Made by a program: the position numbers and the translations under genes
The notes under the pieces: generated by a model
What the model was told of the DNA's origin: nothing
The model's input: the letters and a program-made list of their open reading frames with translations, nothing else
Databases searched by the model: none
Part shown: one piece after another, positions 1 to 13,200 of the stretch
How the letters are laid out: each line of letters begins with the position of its first letter
Position numbering within the stretch: position 1 is the first letter of the stretch
From: Tubulanus polymorphus
Taxonomy: Eukaryota > Nemertea > Palaeonemertea > Tubulaniformes > Tubulanidae
Reading direction: 5' to 3'
Assembly: GCF_964204645.1 (NCBI RefSeq)
Contig: NC_134026.1
Location: 28,104,650-28,168,649 of the forward strand
DNA: 64,000 nt

Positions 1-3000
1 GTTCCAGCCAAATCGAAGACTCCAAAGCAATCGTGGTCGCAGATTGTTCGAAAGGGAGTGGCTGCTCAGAAGGCGGTTACTGTGAAGAAAAAGTATGTCC
101 AACAAAAGGCTGCAAGAGTTGTCAAAAAGACGGCACAAAAATCTCGTGTAAGTTTTGAAGAACTAGATTTTGTATATGTCGATCCAGGTCCTGGTATGGA
201 TTCTAATACTTGACTTCTTTTTGCACAGGTCATGCCGAAGACCCCAAGAACTAAAATGGCCATGAACGAAGTAAAAACCACTGGACATGCGGAGTCACCC
301 GTTACGTTAATCATCCGCAAAAAGATTGCGAAGACTCCAAAACCATTGCCTAAGAAAGGACAAAAACAACCATTGGTAAGTCCGACTTAGAACCTCAAGG
401 TTTAGAAATAAGCACAAGCCATAGAAAAGCTGTTTTCTCCTTAATTCAAGCCCTCTGACTGTAATTTGAAATATTATCAGTTGAATTTTATACTTTGAAT
501 TTATTATTCACTCAATTTTTTAGAACGCGAATGCAAATGACGACGCAGAAACCAGTTTTACTGGATTAACGGATATGATGAAGACTCCGGCAACTAAATT
601 GGTTACTGAAGATCATTCCCTGTATGATGATATACCGGATACACCGAAAAGTCCTGGTGAGATGATTGTTTCTCCATCTGTTTCTTCAACGAAGAAGAAA
701 CCGGAAGATGATATCGTTTATTCAGGAACTAAGCGACTATTCAAGACACCGCGACAAAAATCTGAAGCCAAATCTCCAACCGTAGGCGCCATCAATAGGC
801 TGTTTGCAACACCAAAAACTAAAAAACCTCTGCAGTCGCCGGCAACTGGGGCATTGTCTAAAATGTTTGCGTCGCCAAGAACTCGAGTCATTCCATCTTC
901 ACCAGACGGGGAAGCTATTTCTACAATGTTTATGTCACCATCGCCGGTGAAACGTAAGCGTGACAGCAATGTCGGAATGAGCAGTTCAAAAAAAGTCAAG
1001 TTGACTCCTGAATCATCGAAGAAGATTCGAACCCCGACTAAATCTACTTCCAAGTCTCCGAGGCGCAAGAGCAAATCTCCGAACAAGTTGATCGTGAAAA
1101 TCCCAAGTCCTGCTAAGTCACCTGTCAAAGCTGATTCATCAATACAAGTTCAGGTATGTTTTACTTAAAGTCTCAGTCAAATATGTCATTACTCAACTGT
1201 CATTTGAATTAAGTCTCTATGTAACTAATGTATTTTTAGGGTTCTTCTCAGAAACGAAAATCATCAACACCAGCTGAACAATCTCCCGTTAAAAAGATAC
1301 TGAAACTGGATGCTGATGCCACTAATGTCGTTGTGCAGGAAAACTTGAATCTTCCAGAAAATGTTGATATGCCTTCTCAAACTGAGCCATCACCAGTGAA
1401 ACCTAGAGGACGAAGAGGTAAAGCCGTAGCAACTGAAGAGAAATCTCCTGTAAAACCCAGACCTAGTAGAAGGGGTAGGGCTGCAGCAGTTGAGATGCCT
1501 GTCCAGGAGGAAACTACAGTGAAACCGACCAGAGGCTGCCGTGGCCAAAAGAGCCAAGCTGTTACTGATGAAGAACCAGTTGAACAAACCCCTGTCAAAC
1601 CAGCTCGAGGCCATAAAGGCAAAGCTGTAGAAACTAGTGAGGAACCGGCTAAACCAACACCTGTTAAACCAGCTCGAGGTCGTAGAGGCAAAGTTGTAGA
1701 AACTAGTGAGGAACCAGCTGAACCAACCCCTGTTAAACCAGCTCGAGGTCGTAGAGGCAAAGCTGTAGAAACTGGTGAGGAACCGGCTGAACCAACACCT
1801 GTTAAACCAGCTCGAGGTCGTAGAGGCAAAGCTGTAGAAACTGGTGAGGAACCAGCTGAACCAACACCTGTTAAACCAGCTCGAGGTCGTAGAGGCAAAG
1901 CTGTAGAAACTAGTGAGGTACCAGCTGAGCCAACACCTGTTAAACCAGCTCGAGGCCGTAAAGGCAAAGCTGTAGAAACTGGTGAGGTACCAGCTGAGCC
2001 AACACCTGTTAAACCAGCTCGAGGCCGTAAAGGCAAAGCTGTAGAAACTAGTGAGGAACCAGCTGAACCAACACCTGTTAAACCAGCTCGAGGTCGTAGA
2101 GGCAAAGTTGTAGAAACTAGTGAGGAACCAGCTGAACCAACACCTATTAAACCAGCTCGAGGTCGTAGAGGCAAAGCTGTAGAAACTAGTGAGGAACCAG
2201 CTGAACCAACACCTATTAAACCAGCTCGAGGTCGTAGAGGCAAAGCTGTAGAAACTAGTGAGGAACCAGCTGAACCAACACCCGTTAAATTAGCTCGAGG
2301 TCGTAGAGGCAAAGCTGTAGAAACTGGTGAGGTACCAGCTGAGCCAACACCTGTTAAACCAGCTCGAGGTCGTAGAGGCAAAGCTGTAGAAACTGGTGAG
2401 GTACCAGCTGAGCCAACACCTGTTAAACCAGCTCGAGGTCGTAGAGGCAAAGTTGTAGAAACTAGGGAGGAACCAGCTGAATCAAAAGCCACACGTGGTA
2501 AAGCTGTTATGGTCACTGAAGCACCAGCCTCTCCAGAAAAGAAAGTAACACCAATCAAACCAACACGAGGCAGAAAGGCTAAAGTTGTAGAAACAGTTGA
2601 AAAATTAAGTCCAGTCAAACCTAAATCCAGGCGTGGTAAAGCTGTCGTTGTTGAGACAACAGCAGAGGAGGAAACTACATCGAAACCCACCAGAGGGCGC
2701 CGTTTAAAGAAGGTTGTTGCTGAAGAACCAGAAACAACAGTTGAAGAGTCGGCCCAGACCAAGTCTACTGGACGTCGTGGTAAATCAGCTGCCGTAAAAA
2801 GGGCTAATTCACCAGTTGGTAAGTTTTGTTGTAGAAAGATAAATAGATAGAGTTGTTATTTTTCTGTTGTTTTCATATTTCATATTTTTCTTAGCTGAAA
2901 CATCGGAAGAGGAATCTCCAAAGAAGCGAAGTCGAACAGCGCGTGCAAAGAAGGAAACGGTGGCCACTAAATCTCCAGTAGCTCAACGTACTACACGATC

Positions 3001-3013
3001 CAGGAAAAAATAA
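1..3013 (+). CDS. MKI67: Ki-67-like chromosome-surface/proliferation protein, C-terminal part (5' truncated)
   Basis: Five exons are visible: 1-147, 229-375, 524-1153, 1240-2818 and 2895-3013 (stop TAA). They encode the last 873 residues; the N-terminus lies upstream of the window. Ki-67-type motifs are present. An SWSQIVRKG segment is followed by a GHAESPVTLII block. Four repeated modules then follow, each with a hydrophobic-Met/Phe-x-(T/S)P signature (FTGLTDMMKTP, YSGTKRLFKTP, VGAINRLFATP, TGALSKMFASP). After these come 13 copies of a basic 23-residue repeat and a Lys/Arg-rich tail. Vertebrate Ki-67 coats mitotic chromosomes, with many KTP/SP sites for CDK1 and a basic chromatin-binding C-terminus. 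The same composition here suggests the same role. FHA and PP1-docking regions would be upstream and cannot be checked. CDCA2/Repo-Man shares some motifs and is the main alternative. Confidence 0.72.
1588..2484 (+). repeat. Coding tandem repeat, 13 copies of 69 bp
   Basis: Thirteen head-to-tail 69-bp units encode 23 residues each, around a PVKPARGRRGK core followed by an acidic ETSEEPAE stretch. Copies differ at a few positions (R/K in GRRG, A/V in GKAV, S/G in ETSE, E/V in EEPA, V/I in PVKP). They are nearly identical at DNA level, indicating recent expansion or homogenisation by unequal exchange. Each unit has a TPVKP phosphosite-like motif and an AT-hook-like RGRRGK patch. The long antisense open frame across this region is a by-product of the repeat. 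Confidence 0.95.
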
Positions 3014-4241
3014 ATCATCGGTGCATTACAAGCGTGTATATTTCAGTTCAATATCTGTGCAGGACTATGTAATTAAGGCTAAACAAAAATGATACCTTGT
3101 TTCTCTGCAGCGGCCGGGTCATTTTTGTAAAATATGATTTTATAAATAGTTCATTTCTATAGCGGCCGGGCCAGGTCTGTTATGGTAAAATTGATCACGA
3201 TTTAAAAAAAAGTAATGTATAGGGTAGATAGGCGGCCGGCCGGGTCAACATTTAAGCTCAGCAGAGCGGAGAAACAAGGTATCAATTTTTTTCAGCCTAA
3301 TTGTGTAAATTGTTGGTAATGTAATAAGCAATTATCTCAGTCTTACTATAAATAAGTGCAATGTAGTTTGGTTCTGAATATATCTGTCAATCAAACAGGA
3401 TGTACTACATTGAACATGTACCTAGTTGCATGCAGTAAGAGTGAATATAAATAGTATCAACATGGGTCAAGGTTATACATGTAAATGAAATAAAAGCAAT
3501 AATTAGGTTTGCGAATATGGCCTCTAAGGTAAAAGTTTTGACTTTGTGGGCTCGGGCTGGAAAATGAGTCAGTTGTACCGGTACTTGTAAATAGTTTTAA
3601 AATGTGTAAATACATAGCATTTACTTGTCTTTTTAATGTTTTGTATAATGAATATACAAATATTTTTATATTTACCAGTGTATTTATATCGAGTACAGTT
3701 ATTTAAGTTGTGTAACATGCATGACTATTGAATAAGTGAAATTTAGTGCATTTATTGTGTGCATTTAGATTTGAAGTCAGTTTATTAAATACTGCCATTT
3801 TCAAAGTGAATATTTTACCCAGGAACCATCCATTTTGACAAACCAACAAATTTTTAGATCTTCGATAATTCATGTATTTTTGTATTATTCCCTCAAATTC
3901 CTTAAATACCGTACATGTTTTGTGTTGTATTAGAATATCAAAGTATCAAGAAATTATACATTTAGTAGAGCCGATATTATTGTTTGTCGTTATTTTTTTC
4001 TGGACTGCGATCTTGCCAGGATATGAGAATAAACGATTTGGACGGTAGATGGATAAGGATTTATGGGATTCGAACTCGGTGGCGTTGAACGTGTTACTTC
4101 CGGTGTAACCAGGAGACGCCATTACAGAAGCTTTGACAGTTGTGTCAAAATCAATCAAATATCTTTCGACATCGGCTTATTCCCTGAATTATTTGTTTCT
4201 GTTAATGTCCCTGAAGGGAATATAGGAAATATTTGTTCACT
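3014..4241 (+). other. 3' UTR of Ki-67-like gene and spacer to CLINT1
   Basis: No coding signal is seen. An AATAAA at 3489-3494 is a plausible polyadenylation signal for the upstream gene. The inverted-repeat element at 3071-3302 lies within this stretch. The CLINT1 promoter and 5' UTR should be in the right-hand part, but I see no clear TATA or initiator motif. Confidence 0.5.
3071..3302. mobile_element. Small terminal-inverted-repeat (MITE-like) element in a 3' UTR
   Basis: The segment 3071-3109 (begins AATTAAGGCTAAACAAAAAT) is matched in inverse at 3266-3302 (ends TTTTTCAGCCTAATT), giving arms of about 37 bp with a few mismatches. Inside are three GC-rich repeats of the form GCGGCCGGG, unlike the AT-rich surroundings. 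It has no coding capacity. It lies just after the Ki-67-like stop codon, so it is probably transcribed in that 3' UTR. Target-site duplications are unclear. Confidence 0.6.
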
Positions 4242-7200
4242 ATGTGGAAACTTAGAGAAATCACTGACAAAGTGTAAGTAGAAATTCGATTTGAACCAAG
4301 AGAATTTTTGACAGCTAAGTAAGGAAATCAATGTTTTGATTGAAAGACAAACTAACAAGAAGAGCCGTTTACTGCCATCTTACGCTTTATAGTTTGGAAA
4401 TCTATGTTAGCGTAAAGGTCTAACTGCAGTTAAGGTCACCTCAGTCAGAGTGGTGCTAAAACTAAAAGAATAGTGTGTGATGAGGAAAAAGGACACCTAA
4501 AAACTGCAGTCGCTCCAGTTGTTGTTACTGTTAGTTTGCAGATTCGACAGTTGTAGGCTAACAGAGAAGTCTTGAACAGATAACCTCCCTAGTATAGTTA
4601 GATCAACTCATCTCAGTTATCATTCTATGTATTTGTAGCACCAATGTGGTGATGAACTATTCTGAAGTCGAGGCAAAAGTTCGAGACGCTACGAATGACG
4701 ATCCCTGGGGACCGACCGGTACCGTCATGCAAGAGATTGCGCAATATACGTTTACATACGAACACTTTCCAGAAGTGATGGGTATGCTGTGGAAACGTAT
4801 GTTACACGATAATAAGAAAAACTGGCGCAGAGTTTATAAAGTAAGTTTATGAAAATCTCTTGTTAAAGTTTATTTTATTATTGGCTTACATGGCTAATCT
4901 GACCCTAAGCTAATTAACACCGATTTTTCTAAGACCTTCATTATTTTTGGAATTTTTAATTTGACAAATGGACGTCGAAACAAACGTAGAAACAAACAAC
5001 GTAATGTGAAAAATAGAATTAAACTATACTTGGACAATTATAACAATCATAGTTTATAATCCAAGCCCTGACTTATATTGACAAATTTACTGTTTGTACC
5101 TAGTATTGTAGTTTATCTTGTCATTATACCAAGTTATTATTAAAGATAAACTTCTAAATTTATTATATATTTAGGGATTATTACTTTTGGCTCATTTGGT
5201 GCGAAACGGTTCAGAGCGTGTTGTTACAAGCTCTAGAGAACATATCTATGATTTGCGACAACTTGAAGCGTACACATTCGTCGATGAAAATGGCAAAGAC
5301 CAAGGCATTAATGGTAAGACTCATAATTCCGTATATTTTCTGTTTAATTCCATTAAATTGGAAATGACAAAATGATCAGAGTTTGGAGAAAGCTTACGTG
5401 ATCACTCTCATTATATCAGTGTTTCTCGGAGAAAAGTTTAATGAATGCCTCCCTGAATGTTTTCAGTGCGACAAAAAGGAAAAGATCTGCTCGAATTGAT
5501 ACAAGACGACGACCGATTGAGGGATGAACGTAAACGAGCCAAGAAAAATAAAGATAAATACGTCGGCTTGTCAGGTGAATCAATGGCGTATCGCTATAGT
5601 AAGTACATGTATGCATAATTTTCGCCATGTTGATTGATTGGTATTGCAAGACCTTTATCATTCATCATTACTCATTTAATAGGGTATAGATTTTACATCG
5701 CATTAGGTTCAGTTTTTTGTTCGAAACACTGTGGTGGTTTTGAAATGATCTAATTTGAAAATGACAATATATGTATACATACGTTATGTTTTTATTGAAA
5801 GCATCTCCACTACAGCTTCAAATAGGATTAGGTCAGTGACCAACCACAGTATGTTTTACTAGATAGATCACCACATTTCACACTTAAAAACAAATAAGAC
5901 ATTTATCATTATATATGCTATATGATTTTTGCACATTTTATCAATTCCTGACTACAGAAAGAGAAGTTTTATCAGTTTATACTTAGTATGTAATTTGCCC
6001 TTTGGAAAACTCAACTGATACTAATTGTCCTCACTCAACATGGTAATGAATTTGCAACATGCGTGTGCATGGCTTATTGTATTCAAATGTATTCTGGAAG
6101 TTCATTTCTGTTGTCACTTTTTTATTCTATGAATGTTTTATCGTGTTAGTTGAATGTTGTTTTTTTCACTTCGCGCTTCATCGAAGTCTCGTTTAAAACA
6201 AAGTACTAAGTTAATCAAATGCTTATTTAATTGTAGATTAGATAAATGTCAGTAATTTCAGTTTCTAATTTTTTCCTTATTTACAATATTCTTTCACCCT
6301 TTCAAATCGTTTCCAATGTTAGCGTGCAAAATGTATGTTGTACTCAACTCACAGTTGTTTTTCCCGTTTAATTCTTAGGTGATAGATATGACGAAGAACC
6401 TCGACGAAAATCAAAATTAGATGATTTTGACGAGTTCGATAAAGGCAACAAATCCAAAGCCGTTGAAGCTTTAGATAAAGTAAAAGAACTATGGCACAGT
6501 CGAAGCCGAAGTTTTGATGATGGATCTGATCACAGGTAAGCTTGTTGTATTCTATCGGAAAGATAACTGTCAGCGAACTGTTGTTTAATCAGTTTTACAC
6601 CACACTGAAAGTCTATTTTCAGCACGTATTTGTATTCGGTGATAAAAATACGAATTACATAGCCTAAGATTATTTTGAGGAAATTTTTGTATTGTATTTG
6701 GTTTTTTCGAAGATCGTATTCATCGAATAATTTATTAGAGTTGATTTTTTTTGTAGATCTTCTCTCTTTTAATCTCATTAATTTTTCAGTTTTTCATCTC
6801 GTTCTATTGCTATCGAATTAACATCAAACGTAATGATTACATTACAGAGCTTCAATACACAAATTTTAGCTGATCTTCTGCTGTTGATAAAAGTGTGACT
6901 GAGAGCAGTTTGCATGTTCCAAATAGCATGATTATAACAATGGGCTCTACATGTATATTCACTAACCTTTAAGATCTCACTTTTGATGGATGTACGGGTC
7001 TGGTATAAAACGATGAAAAGGGGAAAACAATCCTATATTATATCGTTTTATCGTTCATCATGAATGCCCCCTAATGTCTTGTTTTATCTTCCCATTATTA
7101 TCAACAGATATTCTGCACAACCTGAGGAACAGACAGGTTCTGGTTCTTCTCCCCCGTGGGCAAAGAAAAGGTATTTGCATCTAACTCGGGATCAGTCTTT

Positions 7201-10200
7201 AACAACAATGAAAACAGAAGCATGGTGGGAAATAGATTGGCAGAATGTCCACTCTTTAGTTTAGAAGTTATAATTTTCACAAAATGATATTTTCAGTAAT
7301 TTTCATTTTCAATTTTTTGTTGATTATTTTTTGCATATATTGCATCAAGTATCATATGTTGGAGAGGAAATTGAGATATCTTTCTTTGTTTCTAAATACT
7401 AATAGTTTATTCTCAATATTTAACAAACTACCAGTATCAGCACTATTCTATATGGTATTGAGATATACATAGAATTCCAGCAGCATTTGACATAACATTA
7501 CTTAAGGAACGACATATTTTACTTTAGTATCAGCTGTCAATTAATTATTCTGAATCACAGCTGTTACTTCGGTATATGAATACATCTTTTGTTTGTAAAC
7601 CCAATAGGTATAGACTTCTCACTTAGATTTCCTTCAACAGGCTTCTTTTTTAGCGGGGATCCCCATTTCATTTCATGTGCAGTTAATTGGAGGGTGTATT
7701 TATTGTGTATGTTTGGACTGCATGCTGTTGATGAACTAATATCTTACCATTTTCCTTTTCTGTGTACAGGCCTGTAGCCAGGGCTTTTTAAGGGTGAGCC
7801 CAAATGTACAAATGTAGCCATATGAGCAATTTTGTGGGAATATAAGACTAAGAATGGCACAAAGTAAATTTACATATTGTGATTGCTGCCCCTTTTTGAT
7901 GAAACAGCGCCTATTAATGCCTTCTTCATCAAGAATCTTCATCTTCCTCATTCTGAAGTATATTTCATGGCATCTTTGAAAAAAGGCTCTTGGAAAGATA
8001 CTCCTCCGAATCCCCACTGGCTACAGGCTTGGTGTACTCTGTATTGTATTGATCCAGGTTTATAACAGCATTGGTTGGGTGTGTAGTCATGTTACAGAAT
8101 TCACCTTTTCATAAATCATAAACACCAATTTCACCTCTTGTGTTTTTTTTCTTTATCAGAATAAAGTGTGATAACATTTCTTGTAACTTGGCTATCGTAT
8201 CTTAACATGTTAACTGAGCTATTTTTATTATTTTCTGCTTTGCCTGCAACCTGTAGCACTATGGGTCACCATTACGCATTCCCAAGTGTTGAAACACCGT
8301 AAGTTATGACAAGTCTATTGTGGGAACTGGGTCTGGTGATGGGCTCAAACAGAACCTCCGCATGTCTATTCAGCACTCCTCATTCCATTCTGATTTTGTT
8401 TATCCTTTTCTTTCCTTTTCTGAAAGTTAATCAATGATTTCATTTTGCAGACAGTTTAGTTACAGATAACCAATTAACGGATGAAACTGAAAATTTTGAT
8501 AGTAATCACCAATGAGTGTCCCTCTCGCTTTAAATGACTACATCAATAATTCCAATATGAGATATTTTTGATTTGATGTGATAAACAAAATTGATGCATG
8601 CCATAATGAATTCAATTAAGAACTCGATGATCTTCGTATGATTTTTAATCAATAGTATTTATTAAGGATATCGGAAGATTATTGAAAATTTTGTATGAAA
8701 TAAAAATATTCATTCTGTATGAAATAAATCGAGAAATCAAGAATATTTTACATCCACTTCTTGAAGGCATGTCAGTCTCAAGCTGTTAAGTTCATATTCT
8801 CGCATGTATCTAGCTATATTGTACAATGACATACTTATTGAGAAAGTTTTGCCGTTGTTCTTTTTGCCAGCTTGTCTGCTAGCTCTATGTTAACTAGTTT
8901 AACATTTCTCTTTATAATATTTACTTACCTCTTTGCTGCTAGCTCTGCAGGATATTCAGATTATTCTCTGAACAGATATTACTAATATTTCTTTCGAACA
9001 ATTATTTCGTAAGAATCATTCTATTTGCTAGAGATGAAAAGCGACAAGTGGTCATTTTGCATTTTATATGAAATCATACTGTTTTGTTCATGAGCCTCTT
9101 GGTAGAAAGTTGCAGTTTTGATTTTTTTGCTTGAAACTAGTATGATACCCGAGATATTGCATTTGTTGTACTTAGCTGATAGCGATTAAAACCTTTCCAG
9201 GTTCCCTCTCGAGTTTTAGAGAATTTCCTTGATATATTTCTAATTGTTTCGAGTATCAATCAGTGGTTAAAAATGCCAAACGTTACTTCCACACATTTCA
9301 TATGATCTCTTCAATCTTTATTATCAATTCATGAGATTTATATTGAATTTTCTAGTGATGATAATGATGTATATGAACCAGAGGATAAGAATTATGAATT
9401 CCACGATGATGAAGAGTTCACTCATATCGAAAGAACTCACACTACGAAAACCGAAAAAATAACTAATCGACGGACCAAAAAGAAAGTTGACCTCGGTGCA
9501 GCTTCAAATTTTGGAAAAGAAACGCAAGTAAGTGGCAAACCAGTACAACATGGCATATTTTTTCCAGCTACTTGTCATATTGACTGTTTATTTTACTATT
9601 GATTTTCAGAGTCAAAATACATCTGCTAATGAAGGGCCGAGTCTAATTGATACAATGCCGCACCCAAATAGTAGTCCAGATCTATTCTCTGATTTCCAAA
9701 AAGCTGGCACCACTTCAACGAATGCCAATGGACAGTTTGCAGATTTTTCCAATTTTGATGCTCGCCAGCGATCAACCTCAAACTGTGAGTATCAATCTGC
9801 TTAACTACAGGGTTTGTACACCTGGACTGGGTTTCATAGACGTGGAAGAAAAATAGTCCCTGGGAACATTTTGAAATTTGTCAGTTATAACCATGGTTTC
9901 TCATTGTTACTATGGTGGTTGTCACCCAGATTGAGGATTTACCCCTAGGGATAACTTTGATACTCAGTCTATGAAACCGGGCTTGGAATTCCTGGATGTC
10001 CTGGAATTTGAGCAAAATCAATTCCAGGAAAACCCCTGAAATTCGAGTTGCTCTTAAGTGTACGAACCCTGAACTATCAATCTACTGTTTTGTAATTTTG
10101 ATTACCGCTTGAAATGTAACCTATGTTTGTTTTCATGTTTGCAGCATCAAGTAATTTTGGTGATTTTTCTCAATTCAACAACCCTCAAACCCAACAAAGG

Positions 10201-13200
10201 TACCTCATCTTAAGCATTAATGTACGCCTGCTCTCATTTGTATGTATAAAATCATTAGTTTTCAAGGGATCGTTGAATGTTTTTCAGCTCTGGTGATTTC
10301 GGAGATTTCTCATCGTTTCAAAGCAGCAGTGGAAACTCGAATGCCGCTATAACTAGATCATCGTCCGTCGATCTATTAGCCGGGTTGTCTCATCACATTC
10401 AACCTCCACTGTCGGCGCAACCTCTACAGTCAACACAACCGGTGCTTACACATTCTCAAACGCAACCTACGATGAATATAGGTATGGGTATGCAGATGAA
10501 TATGAATGGGCAGATGATTGGTATGATGTCGATGCCTGGACAAATGCCTATGGCGCAACAACCGATGGTAAGAAATCTTATTTGTAGTTCTGTAAATGTT
10601 TAAAGTGTATATTTAATGTATGTATATCGGTGTTTTTAGATGTCTAGTCAACAACCGATGTCACAAATAGGTGTTACTCAGATCAGCAGCCCTCCTATGG
10701 GTCAGGTGCCGATGGGAATAGGTGTTTCACAGCCACAGCAGCCGGTATGATTCTATAATGAGATAATGATAATACCTGAATTAGCATAGCACCTGTTTCA
10801 TTTAAAAAAGGTTCATCAGCACTTAAAGTGTGCCGTGAAAAAGAACTCCCCATAGATTTGGCAATAAATCTGAAGTAATGCTATTCTATTCAAAAAGGTT
10901 AGAAACCAATTCCGAACAGTATTTTCCATTAAGACTATTTGTTTTAATTTTTCGCAGGGAATGATGGGTGTAATGCAACCAACAGCGAATAATAACGTAC
11001 CGGTAGGAGTGATGCAACCGATGTCTTCGAATACTTCAACTGTGGGTATGATGCCACCTATATCTGCCAGTGCTCCTGCTACCCCTATGAAATCTCAACA
11101 CATACCACAGGTAAAGATAGAACCTAGTTTCCGGTAAAATGAAATCGATTGAAGCGATGTCATCCGGCGTACTGATTTAAAAATGTTTTGTCATTGCAGT
11201 CAATTTCGAATTCCAATAATACCTGGGCCGGTGTTGGAGTCGATATAAGTCTAGATAGCCTCAGTCCGGCCAGTAAATATCAAAAACAAACAGCGCCGAG
11301 TATGAACCAACTACAACAGACTTCGCAACAACAGTTCGCAGGTAAATCTATGGATCATGTGTTCGTAAGGGTATTACTGTTATACCCTTTATTTCTTTAT
11401 GTTTTCAATTCAAGTCACTGATAATTTATAGCCCACACACTGGTAGAATTGGAACTTGGAACGGGTTAGGTAGTCCTTAGGTTTTTGTGAGACACGCAAT
11501 TTTTGACTTTCTTCAATCTTGTTTAATTTTATGAATTAAAGGAACTATTTATGGCATGGGTATGATGTATCCAGGTTAGTATCACGGATATTTTATCGAT
11601 TTCACAAATTCTGGAGCAGCACTAACTGGATTAATGCCTCATTTTCATGGATATGATGCTTTACGCACTGTTTCCAGTACTTGTTATATTGATATATATA
11701 TTTTTTGTGGATGATAGTAGCACGAGATGTGATGCTGGAATTGGATCTTATCTACTACACTATTTTTCATTTATTTCTGTAAATCGATGTTAATAAGATT
11801 ACGTTTGCATGGTTTATTTTCTAGTCAATGTTTTCAGGAACTTGCAGGATTTTCATTTTTAAGACGATTATGTGTGAAATATCTTTATATCTTTAGTTGA
11901 ATTCTTTTCCAATATATCTTTAATCTTGTATAGATAAACGTTCTAGATTTATATCTTTATATCAATACTACATTTTAACTTCAATGCTATAGATCTTGCA
12001 TGAGAACTTATCAAAACCTCACAGATCATTTAATTTTCTTCAGATTTTCAAGGTTTTGCCAATTTTGACCAATCTCCAGGTATATTCTCTTTTATCTATC
12101 TATTATCAACGAAATCATGTACGCTTTTGAATTGGATGAAGTGATCTATAAACCTCATTTATATGATTTATATTCTCAATAACTGCTAAATAACCCCCAC
12201 AGAAATCTTACAAACTCCCTCTGTACCTGAACCCTCTTATAACTTCTATTATTTTTGAATGACTAGTATTCGCTAACTAAGAATAGCTTTTATTAACCTG
12301 ATATTCATTGGGCTTTTCTTACAGAACACAATACGTGTATGTCATTGGTTCCGGTTTCGACTCCGTCATCTCGCTGGCGGTCTATTTACAACGCCTCTGT
12401 CTTTAACCAAAGAATGTGTTAGTTGTTGCCGTTTTTTACGAAATAATTTTTCGTTAACTTATTACTACTCACTTTATTACAATGATTGATGGGCTGAGGA
12501 AAGCATGATTAGGTTTTGGAAAGAACTGTTCATCTGAATAAATGGATGGTAGTGGTGGTTCCCAGTATTCCATTTTAGCTTTTAGATTCTTCTTCTTCTT
12601 GTATTCAAATGTTAGATAGTAATAAGTTAAAACTGATTTGATATATTCGATGTTTCTCTATTCTACCAGTGTTCTTTCTTCATTCTAACTACTAAAGGAT
12701 TCCTAAGCGTTACATATTCTATGTGAAATTGTGAAAAGTGACTAGTGATTAAGATTGTAAATGTATGCCTGTTGCACTATCATACTGCTAGAAGCTGGAT
12801 GTGTTACAAAAGTTTTAACTATTTATAAACAGGAATGGTCAATGTGTGGTAATGATGGTTAATTTTAGCAAAATGATTGATCAAATTGATAAGTTATTGT
12901 GACTTGTATGCTGGCTGTAGCATGGGATAATTAGGAATAAGCATGGACTTTTATGGTGGAAGACAATCATCAAGACTGTACTCTAAAAGTGAAATAATAA
13001 GCTTGGCGTCTTCAGATTGAATATTTTTTTGCATCCCTCTTTCCCTCGAATTACAGCCTTCGTTACGTAAGTTTAAGTCTATTGTATTTGTACTTGTTAC
13101 CATCTTATTCAGGTATGGGACCTGGAATTGCTCCAAATATGTATCCGCAAAGTCAGATGTTTCCAATGGGAACTGGACCTATTCCATCACAGCAGCAGCA

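Noticed and set aside
718-1128. 136-codon antisense ORF
   Set aside because: It lies opposite a well-supported Ki-67-like exon, with no independent signal.
1377-2762. 461-codon antisense ORF across the Ki-67-like repeat
   Set aside because: It is the mirror of a 69-bp (multiple of three) coding repeat. The sense frame has splice sites, family motifs and a proper stop.
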